Source: Dyadobacter sp. SG02 (GTDB lineage Bacteria; Bacteroidota; Bacteroidia; Cytophagales; Spirosomataceae). From it: a DNA stretch of 64,000 nucleotides. A program made the position numbers and the translations under genes. Where the stretch lies: NCBI RefSeq assembly GCF_900109045.1, contig NZ_FNYL01000002.1, positions 310,001-374,000 of the forward strand. Reading direction: 5' to 3'. Positions 32,749-39,901 of this stretch are shown piece by piece. The notes below the pieces were generated by a model that did not search any database, was not told the DNA's origin, and saw only the letters and a list, made by a program, of their open reading frames with translations. The first letter of the stretch is position 1, and each line of letters starts with the position of its first letter.

Positions 32749-33789
32749 ATGATACCAGCAAAAGGTTACGCAGCCCAAAATCCGCAGTCAGATCTTGCCC
32801 CCTGGGATTTCGAAGTCCGGGAAGTCGGTCACCACGATGTGCAGATCAGGATCATGTATTGCGGTGTCTGCCATACCGACCTCCACCAGATCCGCAACGA
32901 CTGGTATCCCGGTATTTTCCCGATGGTACCCGGCCACGAAATCATTGGCGAAGTAATCAGCGTGGGCGATCATGTGAAGAAATTCAGCCCCGGCGATTGG
33001 GCAGGCGTGGGTACGATGGTCGATTCCTGCGGGCATTGCCACGAATGCGGCCACGGGCACGAGCAGCTTTGTACGGACGGGACGGTATGGACCTACAACA
33101 GCATGGGCAAAGACGGCCTGCCCACTTACGGCGGTTATTCGAATGTGATTGTCGTGAATGAGCATTTTGCATTGCAGGTGTCAAAAACGCTCGACCCGCG
33201 GGGCGTCGGTCCGCTGTTGTGCGCGGGCATTACCACCTATTCGCCGCTGCGCCGTTTTCGGGTGGGCGAAGGCCACAAGCTGGCGGTCCTGGGGCTAGGC
33301 GGGCTGGGGCATATGGCGGTGAAGTTTGGACTGGCATTCGGGGCGAGGGTGACGGTACTGAGCAATTCGCCCGCCAAACGGGAGGATGCCTATCAGCTTG
33401 GCGCCCACGATTTTATAGATATGAGCGACGCTGCGCAGGCCGAGTCGGTGAAGGGCACATTCGATTTCATCATCGATTGCGTGTCGGCCAAACATGACCT
33501 AAATTTGTACCTGGGGTTGCTGGCGACCAACGGCGTGCATATTTGTGTAGGTATCCCGTCGGAGCCATTCGAATTGTCGGCTTTCTCGCTGTTGTCGGGC
33601 AACAAATCGGTGGCGGGCTCAGGGTCTGGCGGCATTCAGGAAACGCAGGAAATGCTCGATTTTTGTGCCGAGCACGACATTACCGCCGATGTGGAGCTGA
33701 TCGATATCAAGGACGTGAATGCCGCATTCGAGCGGATGGTCCGCGGCGACGTCCGTTACAGATTCGTGATTGATTTAAATACGCTTTAA
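32749..33789 (+). CDS. Zinc-dependent alcohol/aldehyde dehydrogenase (cinnamyl-alcohol type)
   Basis: 346 aa from the ATG at 32749; an upstream start at 32710 adds only non-family residues. Catalytic zinc ligands are in CGVCHTDLHQIRNDWYPGIFPMVPGHE, the structural zinc Cys set in DSCGHCHECGHGHEQLC, and the NADP-binding loop is VLGLGGLGHMAVKFGLAFGA. This is the YahK/AdhC-like group that reduces aldehydes to alcohols with NADPH. The direct repeats at 32591-32629 precede it by about 120 bases and an araC gene follows after 18 bases. Confidence 0.93.
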   Translation: MIPAKGYAAQNPQSDLAPWDFEVREVGHHDVQIRIMYCGVCHTDLHQIRNDWYPGIFPMVPGHEIIGEVISVGDHVKKFSPGDWAGVGTMVDSCGHCHECGHGHEQLCTDGTVWTYNSMGKDGLPTYGGYSNVIVVNEHFALQVSKTLDPRGVGPLLCAGITTYSPLRRFRVGEGHKLAVLGLGGLGHMAVKFGLAFGARVTVLSNSPAKREDAYQLGAHDFIDMSDAAQAESVKGTFDFIIDCVSAKHDLNLYLGLLATNGVHICVGIPSEPFELSAFSLLSGNKSVAGSGSGGIQETQEMLDFCAEHDITADVELIDIKDVNAAFERMVRGDVRYRFVIDLNTL

Positions 33790-33807
33790 ACTGCGAGACC
33801 ACTGGTA

Positions 33808-34719
33808 ATGAAAACGGAGAAAAAGGAAATGTTCACGTTCAATTCGATTCCTGAGTTCCACAGGATACTGGGCATCGCACAGCCCGATCATCCGTTAATC
33901 AGCGTGATCAATTTCGAAGACCTCGGTGATTTAGCCCCCGAGGTTTCGGAAAAGGCGATGTATAACTTCTATATGATCTGCATGATCAGGAAGTTCGACG
34001 GCAAGATCCGGTACGGGCAGCATTACTTCGATTTCGACGAGGGGCAAGTATCCTTTTTCTCGCCCGGGCAGATTCTTTCTTCGGACGATAATGCCCGGGA
34101 AGGCTGGATCCTCATCATTCATCCCGATTTTTTAAGGGATTACCCGCTGGGGAAGTCGATCAAAAATTACGGGTTCTTTTCCTATGAAATCTACGAGGCC
34201 CTGTTCCTTTCCGAAAAGGAGGAGACGATCCTCAACGGGGTTGCCGACAGCATTGTGCACGAATGCCGGACCAATACCGATCAATTCAGCCAGAATATCA
34301 TCGTTTCGCTCGTGGAAGTGCTCCTGAACTACGCCGATCGTTTTTACAATCGCCAGTTTCTTACCCGGAAACATGTGAACCACGATATTCTGACCAAACT
34401 TGAAAATATACTGGCCGATTATTTCGAAAGCGAAAAAGTTTCCGAACTAGGGCTGCCTACCGTGGAGGACATCGCGGCCCAGCTCTTCGTTTCGCCGCAT
34501 TACCTGAGCGATATGCTGCGCTCGCTGACCGGCTTCAATACCCAGCAACATATCCAGAACAAGCTCATCGACAAGGCCAAGCAGTCGCTGGCGGCTACCA
34601 CGTTGTCGGTAGGGGAGATCGCCTATCAGCTCGGGTTCAGTCATCCCCAGTCTTTCAACCGTTTTTTCAAATCCAAAACAGACCTCTCGCCGCTCGCGTA
34701 CCGGCGGTCGTTTAACTGA
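33808..34719 (+). CDS. AraC family transcriptional regulator
   Basis: 303 aa. The N-terminal domain (about 20-170) has the cupin-like sensor features YNFYMICMIRKFDGKIRYGQHYFDFDEGQVSFFSPGQILSSDD typical of regulators beside oxidoreductases. The two helix-turn-helices are at about 210-300 (TVEDIAAQLFVSPHYLSDMLRSLTG; VGEIAYQLGFSHPQSFNRFFKSKTD). It is 18 bases behind the alcohol dehydrogenase, probably in one transcript with it. Confidence 0.9.
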   Translation: MKTEKKEMFTFNSIPEFHRILGIAQPDHPLISVINFEDLGDLAPEVSEKAMYNFYMICMIRKFDGKIRYGQHYFDFDEGQVSFFSPGQILSSDDNAREGWILIIHPDFLRDYPLGKSIKNYGFFSYEIYEALFLSEKEETILNGVADSIVHECRTNTDQFSQNIIVSLVEVLLNYADRFYNRQFLTRKHVNHDILTKLENILADYFESEKVSELGLPTVEDIAAQLFVSPHYLSDMLRSLTGFNTQQHIQNKLIDKAKQSLAATTLSVGEIAYQLGFSHPQSFNRFFKSKTDLSPLAYRRSFN

Positions 34720-34784
34720 TCCATTGTAAGTATTGGTGCTTAAAAGGTGTATTCGTCCCGAACGATACCCTTGCCGCAATACGC

Positions 34785-36137
34785 TTATTTTAATGTGATA
34801 ATCCGGCTGTAATTTTCCGTCTTCTCAGTGCCCCGGACGACACGGATGGCGTACTTTCCATTCGGTACGTTATCCGGGATAGGGTAGGAAAGAAAACTAA
34901 CGAAATTGTCGAACATGCCATAAAAATCGCCGGAATACGGCAAAGTATATTCAACTCCGGTTTCCTGGTTCGTCAAAATCATTTCGTTGAGGTCGGGAAA
35001 CGGCCCCCAGGATTGCGTGTAGGCGAGTATGGGCTCCTTCCGGTCTATGTCAGTAGTGGCAGGGTAATAAGGTACATTGCTGAGTTGGGGCGTACTGAAA
35101 AAGCTGCGGAGGGATAGCTGCGTGATGATCCTCACGATCGGCTGGGTGCTGTTTTTTCGGATAAAGAAATGGTCGTTCCCCAAATATCTTTCGAGCCATA
35201 AGCGATCCTCATAGGGCTTCTGTTCTTTTCCATTTACAAGGTAAGTGATCTTGTAGTTTCCCGGACCGGTCGTTTCGGGAAAATTCGCGGACAGCGTTCC
35301 GGGCTTTTCATATTTGAGTGCAATGCGTCGGGCGGCGCCGAAGTCATTCTCTATAATGGCTTCATATTTGTCCGCCGGCGATAAATTGTACGCTGTTATT
35401 TCGAAATACCGGTGATCGTCCTGCATATACCAGGATCCTCTTTTGAATTTAACAGGCCCGGGGCTCACTTTTACCTGTGAAGACAGCAGTTCTTTTTGGG
35501 TACCCCATACGATCTCCGCCGTGTATTCTCCCGGCAAAACCGAGGGCGGTAATGTGAAAGTCGGCCCGTTGCCGGCATTGGGGTAGCTGGGATCGGCGTA
35601 CAATTCCTGCTCGGTTCTTCCGGTGGTTTTGTCGGTAAGGCGGATGAAAGGCTCGTACACGATCTTGCCGCTATCATTGACGGTCGCCCGTGTTCCCTGG
35701 AGATCAAACGAAGTCGTAATCGTAGCCTCGGGACCAATGGCGAGATTATAATTTTCAACCGGTTTGTCCAACTGAATGGCCTTGTGGGGTACTATGATAA
35801 CATCAAAATTGATTCTTTCGCGCGTATTACTTTCCACTTCCAACCTGATTTCCTGCCCATCGAAATTAACCCCGTTCATCAGCTCCGATTTGGAAGAATA
35901 GCCTGTTTCAAAGATAATATCCGGCTTGATATAATTCCCTCCGGAATAATTTTGAGGTAGATTCACCACGATCAGATTTTCTCCCACCGTAATGTTCTTT
36001 TTGTCTACCCCCGGCACGGAAAATTCGAGAATATCGATTTGTTTTATTTCGGCGGGCTTTACTTTTGGATCGTCGTCTTTTCTGCATCCCCAGAAAAGGA
36101 ATCCCGAATAAATGATGATGTATAAATATTGTTTCAT
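34785..36137 (-). CDS. Hypothetical cell-surface lipoprotein with Ig/TIG-like domains
   Basis: 450 aa. Lipobox FLFWGC gives Cys at about 18, followed by the acidic RKDDDPKV, a usual surface-export start. The body looks all-beta: KQIDILEFSVPGVDKKNITVGENLIVVNLPQ resembles the DUF5018-type opening, and later blocks (PGEYTAEIVWGTQKELLSS; GNYKITYLVNGKEQKPYED; VPNGKYAIRVVRGTEKTENYSRIITL) look like tandem TIG/Ig folds. No catalytic motif seen. Single-gene unit; function unknown. Confidence 0.7.
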   Translation of the reverse strand: MKQYLYIIIYSGFLFWGCRKDDDPKVKPAEIKQIDILEFSVPGVDKKNITVGENLIVVNLPQNYSGGNYIKPDIIFETGYSSKSELMNGVNFDGQEIRLEVESNTRERINFDVIIVPHKAIQLDKPVENYNLAIGPEATITTSFDLQGTRATVNDSGKIVYEPFIRLTDKTTGRTEQELYADPSYPNAGNGPTFTLPPSVLPGEYTAEIVWGTQKELLSSQVKVSPGPVKFKRGSWYMQDDHRYFEITAYNLSPADKYEAIIENDFGAARRIALKYEKPGTLSANFPETTGPGNYKITYLVNGKEQKPYEDRLWLERYLGNDHFFIRKNSTQPIVRIITQLSLRSFFSTPQLSNVPYYPATTDIDRKEPILAYTQSWGPFPDLNEMILTNQETGVEYTLPYSGDFYGMFDNFVSFLSYPIPDNVPNGKYAIRVVRGTEKTENYSRIITLK

Positions 36138-36227
36138 TTTGTAAGTTAAATAATAATTTACACGAAACTAGTATGCTATTAAATCAATTTAACGTTTAAA
36201 TTGGGGAGTTACCATTGCCGTTTGAAT

Positions 36228-36752
36228 ATGAAATCAATACTTATTTTGGCAGCGTTAATATTTGCGCTGAATGCTAATGCTCAGGGTGTTGTAGTAAATC
36301 CCGATGGCACACATTCGCATATGATCAATAACGGCAGCACATCCCTGATCGTTAATTCGAACGGGACGCATTCGACAGCCATTCATAACGGAAATACTTC
36401 GATTATTGTAAATCCGAACGGAACGCATTCCACTGCTTTTCGCAATGGCAATACATCGGTGATCTTCAATCCGGACGGGACGCATTCTACTGCTTTTCAC
36501 AATGGTAATACTGCGGTCATTCTTAATCCAAATGGGACAATTTCCACCGTATTTAATAATTCCAGTGCGGCAGAGGAAGAGGACGAAACCGAGCCCTCGC
36601 GCAATACGTCCTATGCCTGGTCACGCACATGGCAAAGAGGCCCGGTGGTGCCGGATGGTGCTTTTGTAGATTTGTCGCAATGGAAATCCGGTCCGGTTTA
36701 TTGGGTTATTGTGAAGAAAAATAAAGGAAAACGACGCCGGCCGTTACCTTAG
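36228..36752 (+). CDS. Secreted protein with five 19-residue repeats
   Basis: 174 aa from the ATG at 36228, which begins a signal peptide (KSILILAALIFALNANAQ). Directly after it come five tandem repeats of 19 residues, consensus xIVNPNGTHSTAFHNGNTS, at about 21-115. Then an acidic linker (EEEDETEP), a Trp-containing tail (YAWSRTWQRGPVVPDGAF) and a very basic end (KKNKGKRRRPLP). Repeats of this length with alternating hydrophobic residues and Asn-Gly turns suggest a stacked beta structure. I recognise no family. It may be surface- or matrix-associated. Confidence 0.75.
   Translation: MKSILILAALIFALNANAQGVVVNPDGTHSHMINNGSTSLIVNSNGTHSTAIHNGNTSIIVNPNGTHSTAFRNGNTSVIFNPDGTHSTAFHNGNTAVILNPNGTISTVFNNSSAAEEEDETEPSRNTSYAWSRTWQRGPVVPDGAFVDLSQWKSGPVYWVIVKKNKGKRRRPLP
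36288..36572 (+). repeat. Five tandem 57-base coding repeats
   Basis: The unit codes for 19 residues. Copies 2-4 are the closest to each other (NGTHSTA then HNGNT or RNGNT), copy 1 (NPDGTHSHMINNGSTS) and copy 5 (NPNGTISTVFNNSS) have drifted, the pattern expected of internal duplication with worn ends. Confidence 0.85.
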
Positions 36753-36804
36753 CTGCATTTATATGCCGGCTTCGACCATTTGGGGATCGAAGCCGCATAA
36801 TTGC

Positions 36805-37827
36805 CTAACGCCACCCTAATCCGGGCGCTATGTGCTCTAAAATGGAAGATAACACGTGTACATTATAATCGACTCCCAGTGTGTTGGGTATGGTTAAAAG
36901 AATGGTATCCGCCTCCTGGATAGCTTCGTCCTGCGCGAGTTCTTTGATGAGCTGATCGGGTTCCGCGGCGTAGCTTCTGCCGAAAACGGCGCGTTTGCCC
37001 GGTTCGATCATCCCGAATTTATCCCGGCGATCGGCCTCCTGCCCGAAGTAGTAGCGGTCCTGATCGGTTACCAATGCAAATATCGACCGGCTCACCGAAA
37101 CCCTCGGCTCCCGCTGGTGGCCCGCCTTTTTCCAGGCTTCTTTGTACAACCGGATCTGTTCGGCTTGCTGCACGTGAAAAGGCTTGCCGCTTTCGTCGTT
37201 TTTCAAAGTCGAACTTTGGAGGTGCATTTCGTTTTCGGCCGCCCACACAGCCGTTGCATTAGAACCGGCGCCCCACCAGATGCGCTCCCGCAGCCCTTCC
37301 GAGTGCGGTTCCACACGCAGCAAGCCCGGCGGGTTCGGAAACATGGGGTAGGGATTGGGCTGCGCAAAACCCTCTCCGCTTAGCTTATCGAGAAATTCCA
37401 ATGCCTTGCGGCGCCCCATATCCGCGTCGGTTTCCCCTTCGGCGGGCTCGTATCCAAAATAGCGCCAGCCATCAATTACCTGCTCCGGCGATCCTCTGCT
37501 GATCCCCAACTGTAACCGCCCCTCCGAAATCAGGTCCGCGGCACCGGCATCTTCCACCATGTACAGCGGGTTCTCATAACGCATGTCGATGACGCCCGTT
37601 CCAATTTCTATTTTGCTGGTTTTGGCGCCGATAGCCGCAAGCAGAGGAAACGGCGACGCTAATTGAGATGCAAAATGATGCACACGAAAATAAGCGCCAT
37701 CCAAGCCGATTTCTTCTGCGGCAACGGCCAGGTCGATGGATTGAAGTAACGTGTCGCTCGCTGTCTGGGCCCTGTAAGCCGGGTGGTTGGACCAATGCCC
37801 GAACGATAAAAAACCTATTTTCTTCAT
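36805..37827 (-). CDS. LLM class flavin-dependent oxidoreductase (luciferase-like)
   Basis: 340 aa. Start KKIGFLSFGHWSNHPAYRAQTASDTLLQSIDLAVAAEEIGLDGAYFRVHHFA, then SPFPLLAAIGAKTSKIEIGTGVIDMRYENPLYMVEDAGAADLISEGRLQLGISRGSPEQV: the luciferase-like TIM barrel with the FMN/F420-binding GTGV and GRLQLGISRG segments. It catalyses flavin-dependent oxidation of an unknown small substrate in the cytoplasm. It is divergent from the lanthipeptide-like locus and separated by 458 bases, so a link to that pathway is only positional. Confidence 0.87.
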   Translation of the reverse strand: MKKIGFLSFGHWSNHPAYRAQTASDTLLQSIDLAVAAEEIGLDGAYFRVHHFASQLASPFPLLAAIGAKTSKIEIGTGVIDMRYENPLYMVEDAGAADLISEGRLQLGISRGSPEQVIDGWRYFGYEPAEGETDADMGRRKALEFLDKLSGEGFAQPNPYPMFPNPPGLLRVEPHSEGLRERIWWGAGSNATAVWAAENEMHLQSSTLKNDESGKPFHVQQAEQIRLYKEAWKKAGHQREPRVSVSRSIFALVTDQDRYYFGQEADRRDKFGMIEPGKRAVFGRSYAAEPDQLIKELAQDEAIQEADTILLTIPNTLGVDYNVHVLSSILEHIAPGLGWR

Positions 37828-38008
37828 TAAACGTCCTTTTGGCTTTAAGTTTTGATAGTCATTTTAAACCTAAACAGATTACGCCGCAAAAAGTCTCCGA
37901 ATGCCGAGATAGGGGCGAAGTTTTTCCGGCAATTGCCGTTTGTACGCATTCCCCGGGTTGCAAACTACCCGCTTTCCGAAACGTGTTTTTACCCGGCTAT
38001 ACCAAAAT

Positions 38009-38028
38009 ACCTGATTTTAAAATCGGGT
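38009..38028. promoter_or_regulatory. 20-base palindrome upstream of the lanthipeptide-like locus
   Basis: ACCTGATTTTAAAATCGGGT is a palindrome with one mismatched pair around the perfect core GATTTTAAAATC. Its centre is about 55 bases before the expected transcription start, a typical activator position. No run of T follows, so it is not a terminator. The remaining part of the gap (37828-38008) shows nothing definite. Confidence 0.45.
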
Positions 38029-38061
38029 AATCTGACGCTCAAAAAAGGTGTGGTTAAAATA

Positions 38062-38069
38062 TAATTTTG
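38062..38069 (+). promoter_or_regulatory. -7 promoter box of the lanthipeptide-like locus
   Basis: TAATTTTG fits TAnnTTTG. A start near 38075 would give the candidate precursor gene a leader of about 210 bases. No clear -33 box, which suits an activated promoter with the palindrome upstream. Confidence 0.5.
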
Positions 38070-38171
38070 TTGTGTTGGAACATGACAAAATGAATAATAT
38101 GGGCAAGCCAGGATGGTTTGACTTTGCTTCATGCTGCCTGTTTAGCACAAAATGAAAGACCATTTTTGATG

Positions 38172-38194
38172 AAAGGAGGTGAAACATGGGATAG
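38172..38194 (+). promoter_or_regulatory. Consensus Shine-Dalgarno before a two-codon ORF (ATG GGA TAG)
   Basis: AAAGGAGGTGA is a full complement of the 16S anti-Shine-Dalgarno, and three bases further stands ATG (38186) followed by GGA and TAG. Bacteroidota genes rarely have such a site, and the real start at 38286 has only an A-rich upstream. In the leader it may hold ribosomes and so control mRNA folding or stability. Function inferred. Confidence 0.5.
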
Positions 38195-38285
38195 TCAGAG
38201 CGATTTGAGATACCGTTTTTCCCTGATCTTTTTCGGACAAAAAAATCGGGAGCAGACCATTTAGCCATACATAAAAATAAAGAAC

Positions 38286-38714
38286 ATGAAAACTTTCAAA
38301 TTCAAGGACCTTGCCGTTACAGTCAATTTTGATCCCAATAAATTTACCGTTTGCAGGGTCATCAGTCCATCCATTTGCCCCAGTCCTACCTTGATCAACT
38401 GCCCGGCCCATACGATTTGCTATTGGCCCTCCATTTGCCCCGCATTTACCTGCGGCGGTTGCAGCGTCATCGCATGCAGCCATTTGCCTTCACTCATACC
38501 GACGGACTTCACGATCTGGAAAACAGGAACGCCCTACCAGCAGGTGGTTGACGAACTGGAAGTAGCAGAGCTCAACGAATTCAGGAATAACCTGGCCGAA
38601 CTTCAAAAGTATGTCGATGTGAAGATCGAGGAGGGGCCGCGTGAGCTGGATATGCTCGAAAAGAAATTGCAGGAAGCCATCGAAGAGGTTCGTGCACAGC
38701 GCGGAAACAAATAA
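38286..38714 (+). CDS. Candidate lanthipeptide (RiPP) precursor, Cys/Ser/Thr-rich
   Basis: 142 aa without a signal peptide. Residues 21-65 hold eight Cys (23, 31, 39, 45, 51, 56, 59, 64) with nine Ser/Thr among them, arranged as Ser/Thr-x-Cys four times (TVC, SIC, TIC, SIC), plus many Pro. Residues 85-142 are Cys-free, acidic and helical (VVDELEVAELNEFRNNLAEL, then LDMLEKKLQEAIEEVR). It starts a unit with a HopA1-like lyase 12 bases on and a kinase-LanC protein after that, so it is the obvious substrate. Oddly the Cys-rich part is N-terminal and the helical part, a leader in most systems, is C-terminal. No homolog known to me; a metal-binding or partner protein is the alternative. Confidence 0.65.
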   Translation: MKTFKFKDLAVTVNFDPNKFTVCRVISPSICPSPTLINCPAHTICYWPSICPAFTCGGCSVIACSHLPSLIPTDFTIWKTGTPYQQVVDELEVAELNEFRNNLAELQKYVDVKIEEGPRELDMLEKKLQEAIEEVRAQRGNK

Positions 38715-38726
38715 ACCGGCCTTCCG

Positions 38727-39884
38727 ATGATCAAAGTCAAATTTCTTTTGCACGCAACTTTTCGGTCAAACCCGGAATTTGAATTGATTGAGCAGGGAAA
38801 TTTAAATCAGCAAGAGCTTCGTGCCCTTGCTGATTTAAATAAAGACCCTGAATTCTTCGGCGTGTTCCGGCGTGCGTATACAGACGAACGGGGGAGTGCC
38901 AAGCTTGCCTATAAAGAAGTGGCGCTGTTGTTTTACTTTTTGCAAAATGCAGGGGAGCTGCCGCAGTATTTCAAATCCGGATATGACGATGAAGTCAACC
39001 TGACGATGGCCCGGCTGGTACTGGAAGGGATTTTCGAAATCAAGGCCGGAGGGCATTTCTATTCCGGTGCTGCCGCGCAGACTTTCCTTTATGAATTGCG
39101 GGAGCGGGACCCGAATCGTTCGCATCCGTTATTCGAGATATCGTCCGGCGCGATCCGGTATGCAGTGCAGTTGAACGAGGCGGATGCGGCTTCGCTGGCC
39201 GGCAAGCTTTACGCATACAACACGGCACCACTTTTTTTAACCTCGGCCAATGCGCTGAAAACGTTTGAAGACGTGGTAGCATTTCTGGGAATCGGCCGAA
39301 ATGACCCGCTGACGCACGAATTGCTCGAAAACTGGCATACGCACGAGCCGGGCCAAAAGTACAGCTGGATTTCGTGGAGCCGGAAGCGGAAGGAACGCCA
39401 CGATGCCAGGGTAAGGTCGACCTATAAAATATACATCAGCCCGGTCCTGGAAGAATTGCCGGAAGTATTTGAAAAGGCTGTGCGTGTGCTGACCGGCTCC
39501 GGGGCTTTCAGTTTTAAAATTGGTATGAACCGTGAAGGCTTACTCCGGCCCGACAAATTTGTGGCCTATTTCAATGCGTTCGATCATCTTACCGCCGCAG
39601 CCGGCCAGCTCGACGGTGTTTTAAAAGGGCATAAAGCACAGGGCGTTCCGTTCACGGCCCCGTTGGATGGTTCGGGCATGTTATCCTGGGGAATGGACAG
39701 CGCTACCGACGGCATTTTGAAAGACAGGGAAGGAGGAAGCTGGCGGGCGGCAGTGACCGAAAAGTTGGCTGCGTCGATCTCCCTGTCCAAAACGGAAAAG
39801 TTGAGCCAGGAGGAATGTGTTGATTTTGTTTTGAAAAAAATGATGCTGGAAGGAATCGACCCGACGACCTGGACGGCTGCTTAA
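38727..39884 (+). CDS. HopA1-like phospho-Ser/Thr lyase (lanthipeptide dehydration)
   Basis: 385 aa. The C-terminal half fits the HopA1 effector family: RSTYKIYISPVLEELPEVFEKAVRVL, FSFKIGMNREGLLRPDKFVAYF (Lys264, Arg274, Asp276, Tyr281), then GVPFTAPLDGSGMLSWGMD. In thioamitide (TvaD) and class V lanthipeptide (LxmY) pathways such a protein removes phosphate from phospho-Ser/Thr to give dehydroamino acids after a kinase acts. The N-terminal 130 residues are helical with no match. It lies between the candidate precursor and the kinase-cyclase gene (17 bases before the latter), which supplies the missing kinase. Call made by motif pattern only. Confidence 0.65.
   Translation: MIKVKFLLHATFRSNPEFELIEQGNLNQQELRALADLNKDPEFFGVFRRAYTDERGSAKLAYKEVALLFYFLQNAGELPQYFKSGYDDEVNLTMARLVLEGIFEIKAGGHFYSGAAAQTFLYELRERDPNRSHPLFEISSGAIRYAVQLNEADAASLAGKLYAYNTAPLFLTSANALKTFEDVVAFLGIGRNDPLTHELLENWHTHEPGQKYSWISWSRKRKERHDARVRSTYKIYISPVLEELPEVFEKAVRVLTGSGAFSFKIGMNREGLLRPDKFVAYFNAFDHLTAAAGQLDGVLKGHKAQGVPFTAPLDGSGMLSWGMDSATDGILKDREGGSWRAAVTEKLAASISLSKTEKLSQEECVDFVLKKMMLEGIDPTTWTAA
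38800..38840 (+). repeat. Perfect 15-base inverted repeat inside the lyase gene start
   Basis: ATTTAAATCAGCAAG (38800-38814) and CTTGCTGATTTAAAT (38826-38840) pair without a mismatch around an 11-base loop. It covers codons 25-38 of the lyase. In mRNA it would form a stable hairpin right after the precursor gene that could slow RNA decay or reduce ribosome passage, giving more precursor than enzyme. Confidence 0.75.
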
Positions 39885-39901
39885 CCAAAAATCTTAAACT
39901 T

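Noticed and set aside
36255..36500. Minus-strand open frame opposite the 19-residue repeat gene
   Set aside because: The plus-strand frame has a signal peptide and regular repeats; the minus frame only mirrors the repeat.
36288..36572. Possible CRISPR array from regular repeats
   Set aside because: The period is a coding 57-base unit without distinct spacers; no cas gene is present.
38017..38268. Minus-strand frames opposite the leader of the RiPP-like locus
   Set aside because: Low-complexity shadow frames over A/T-rich leader sequence that carries a promoter and leader signals on the plus strand.
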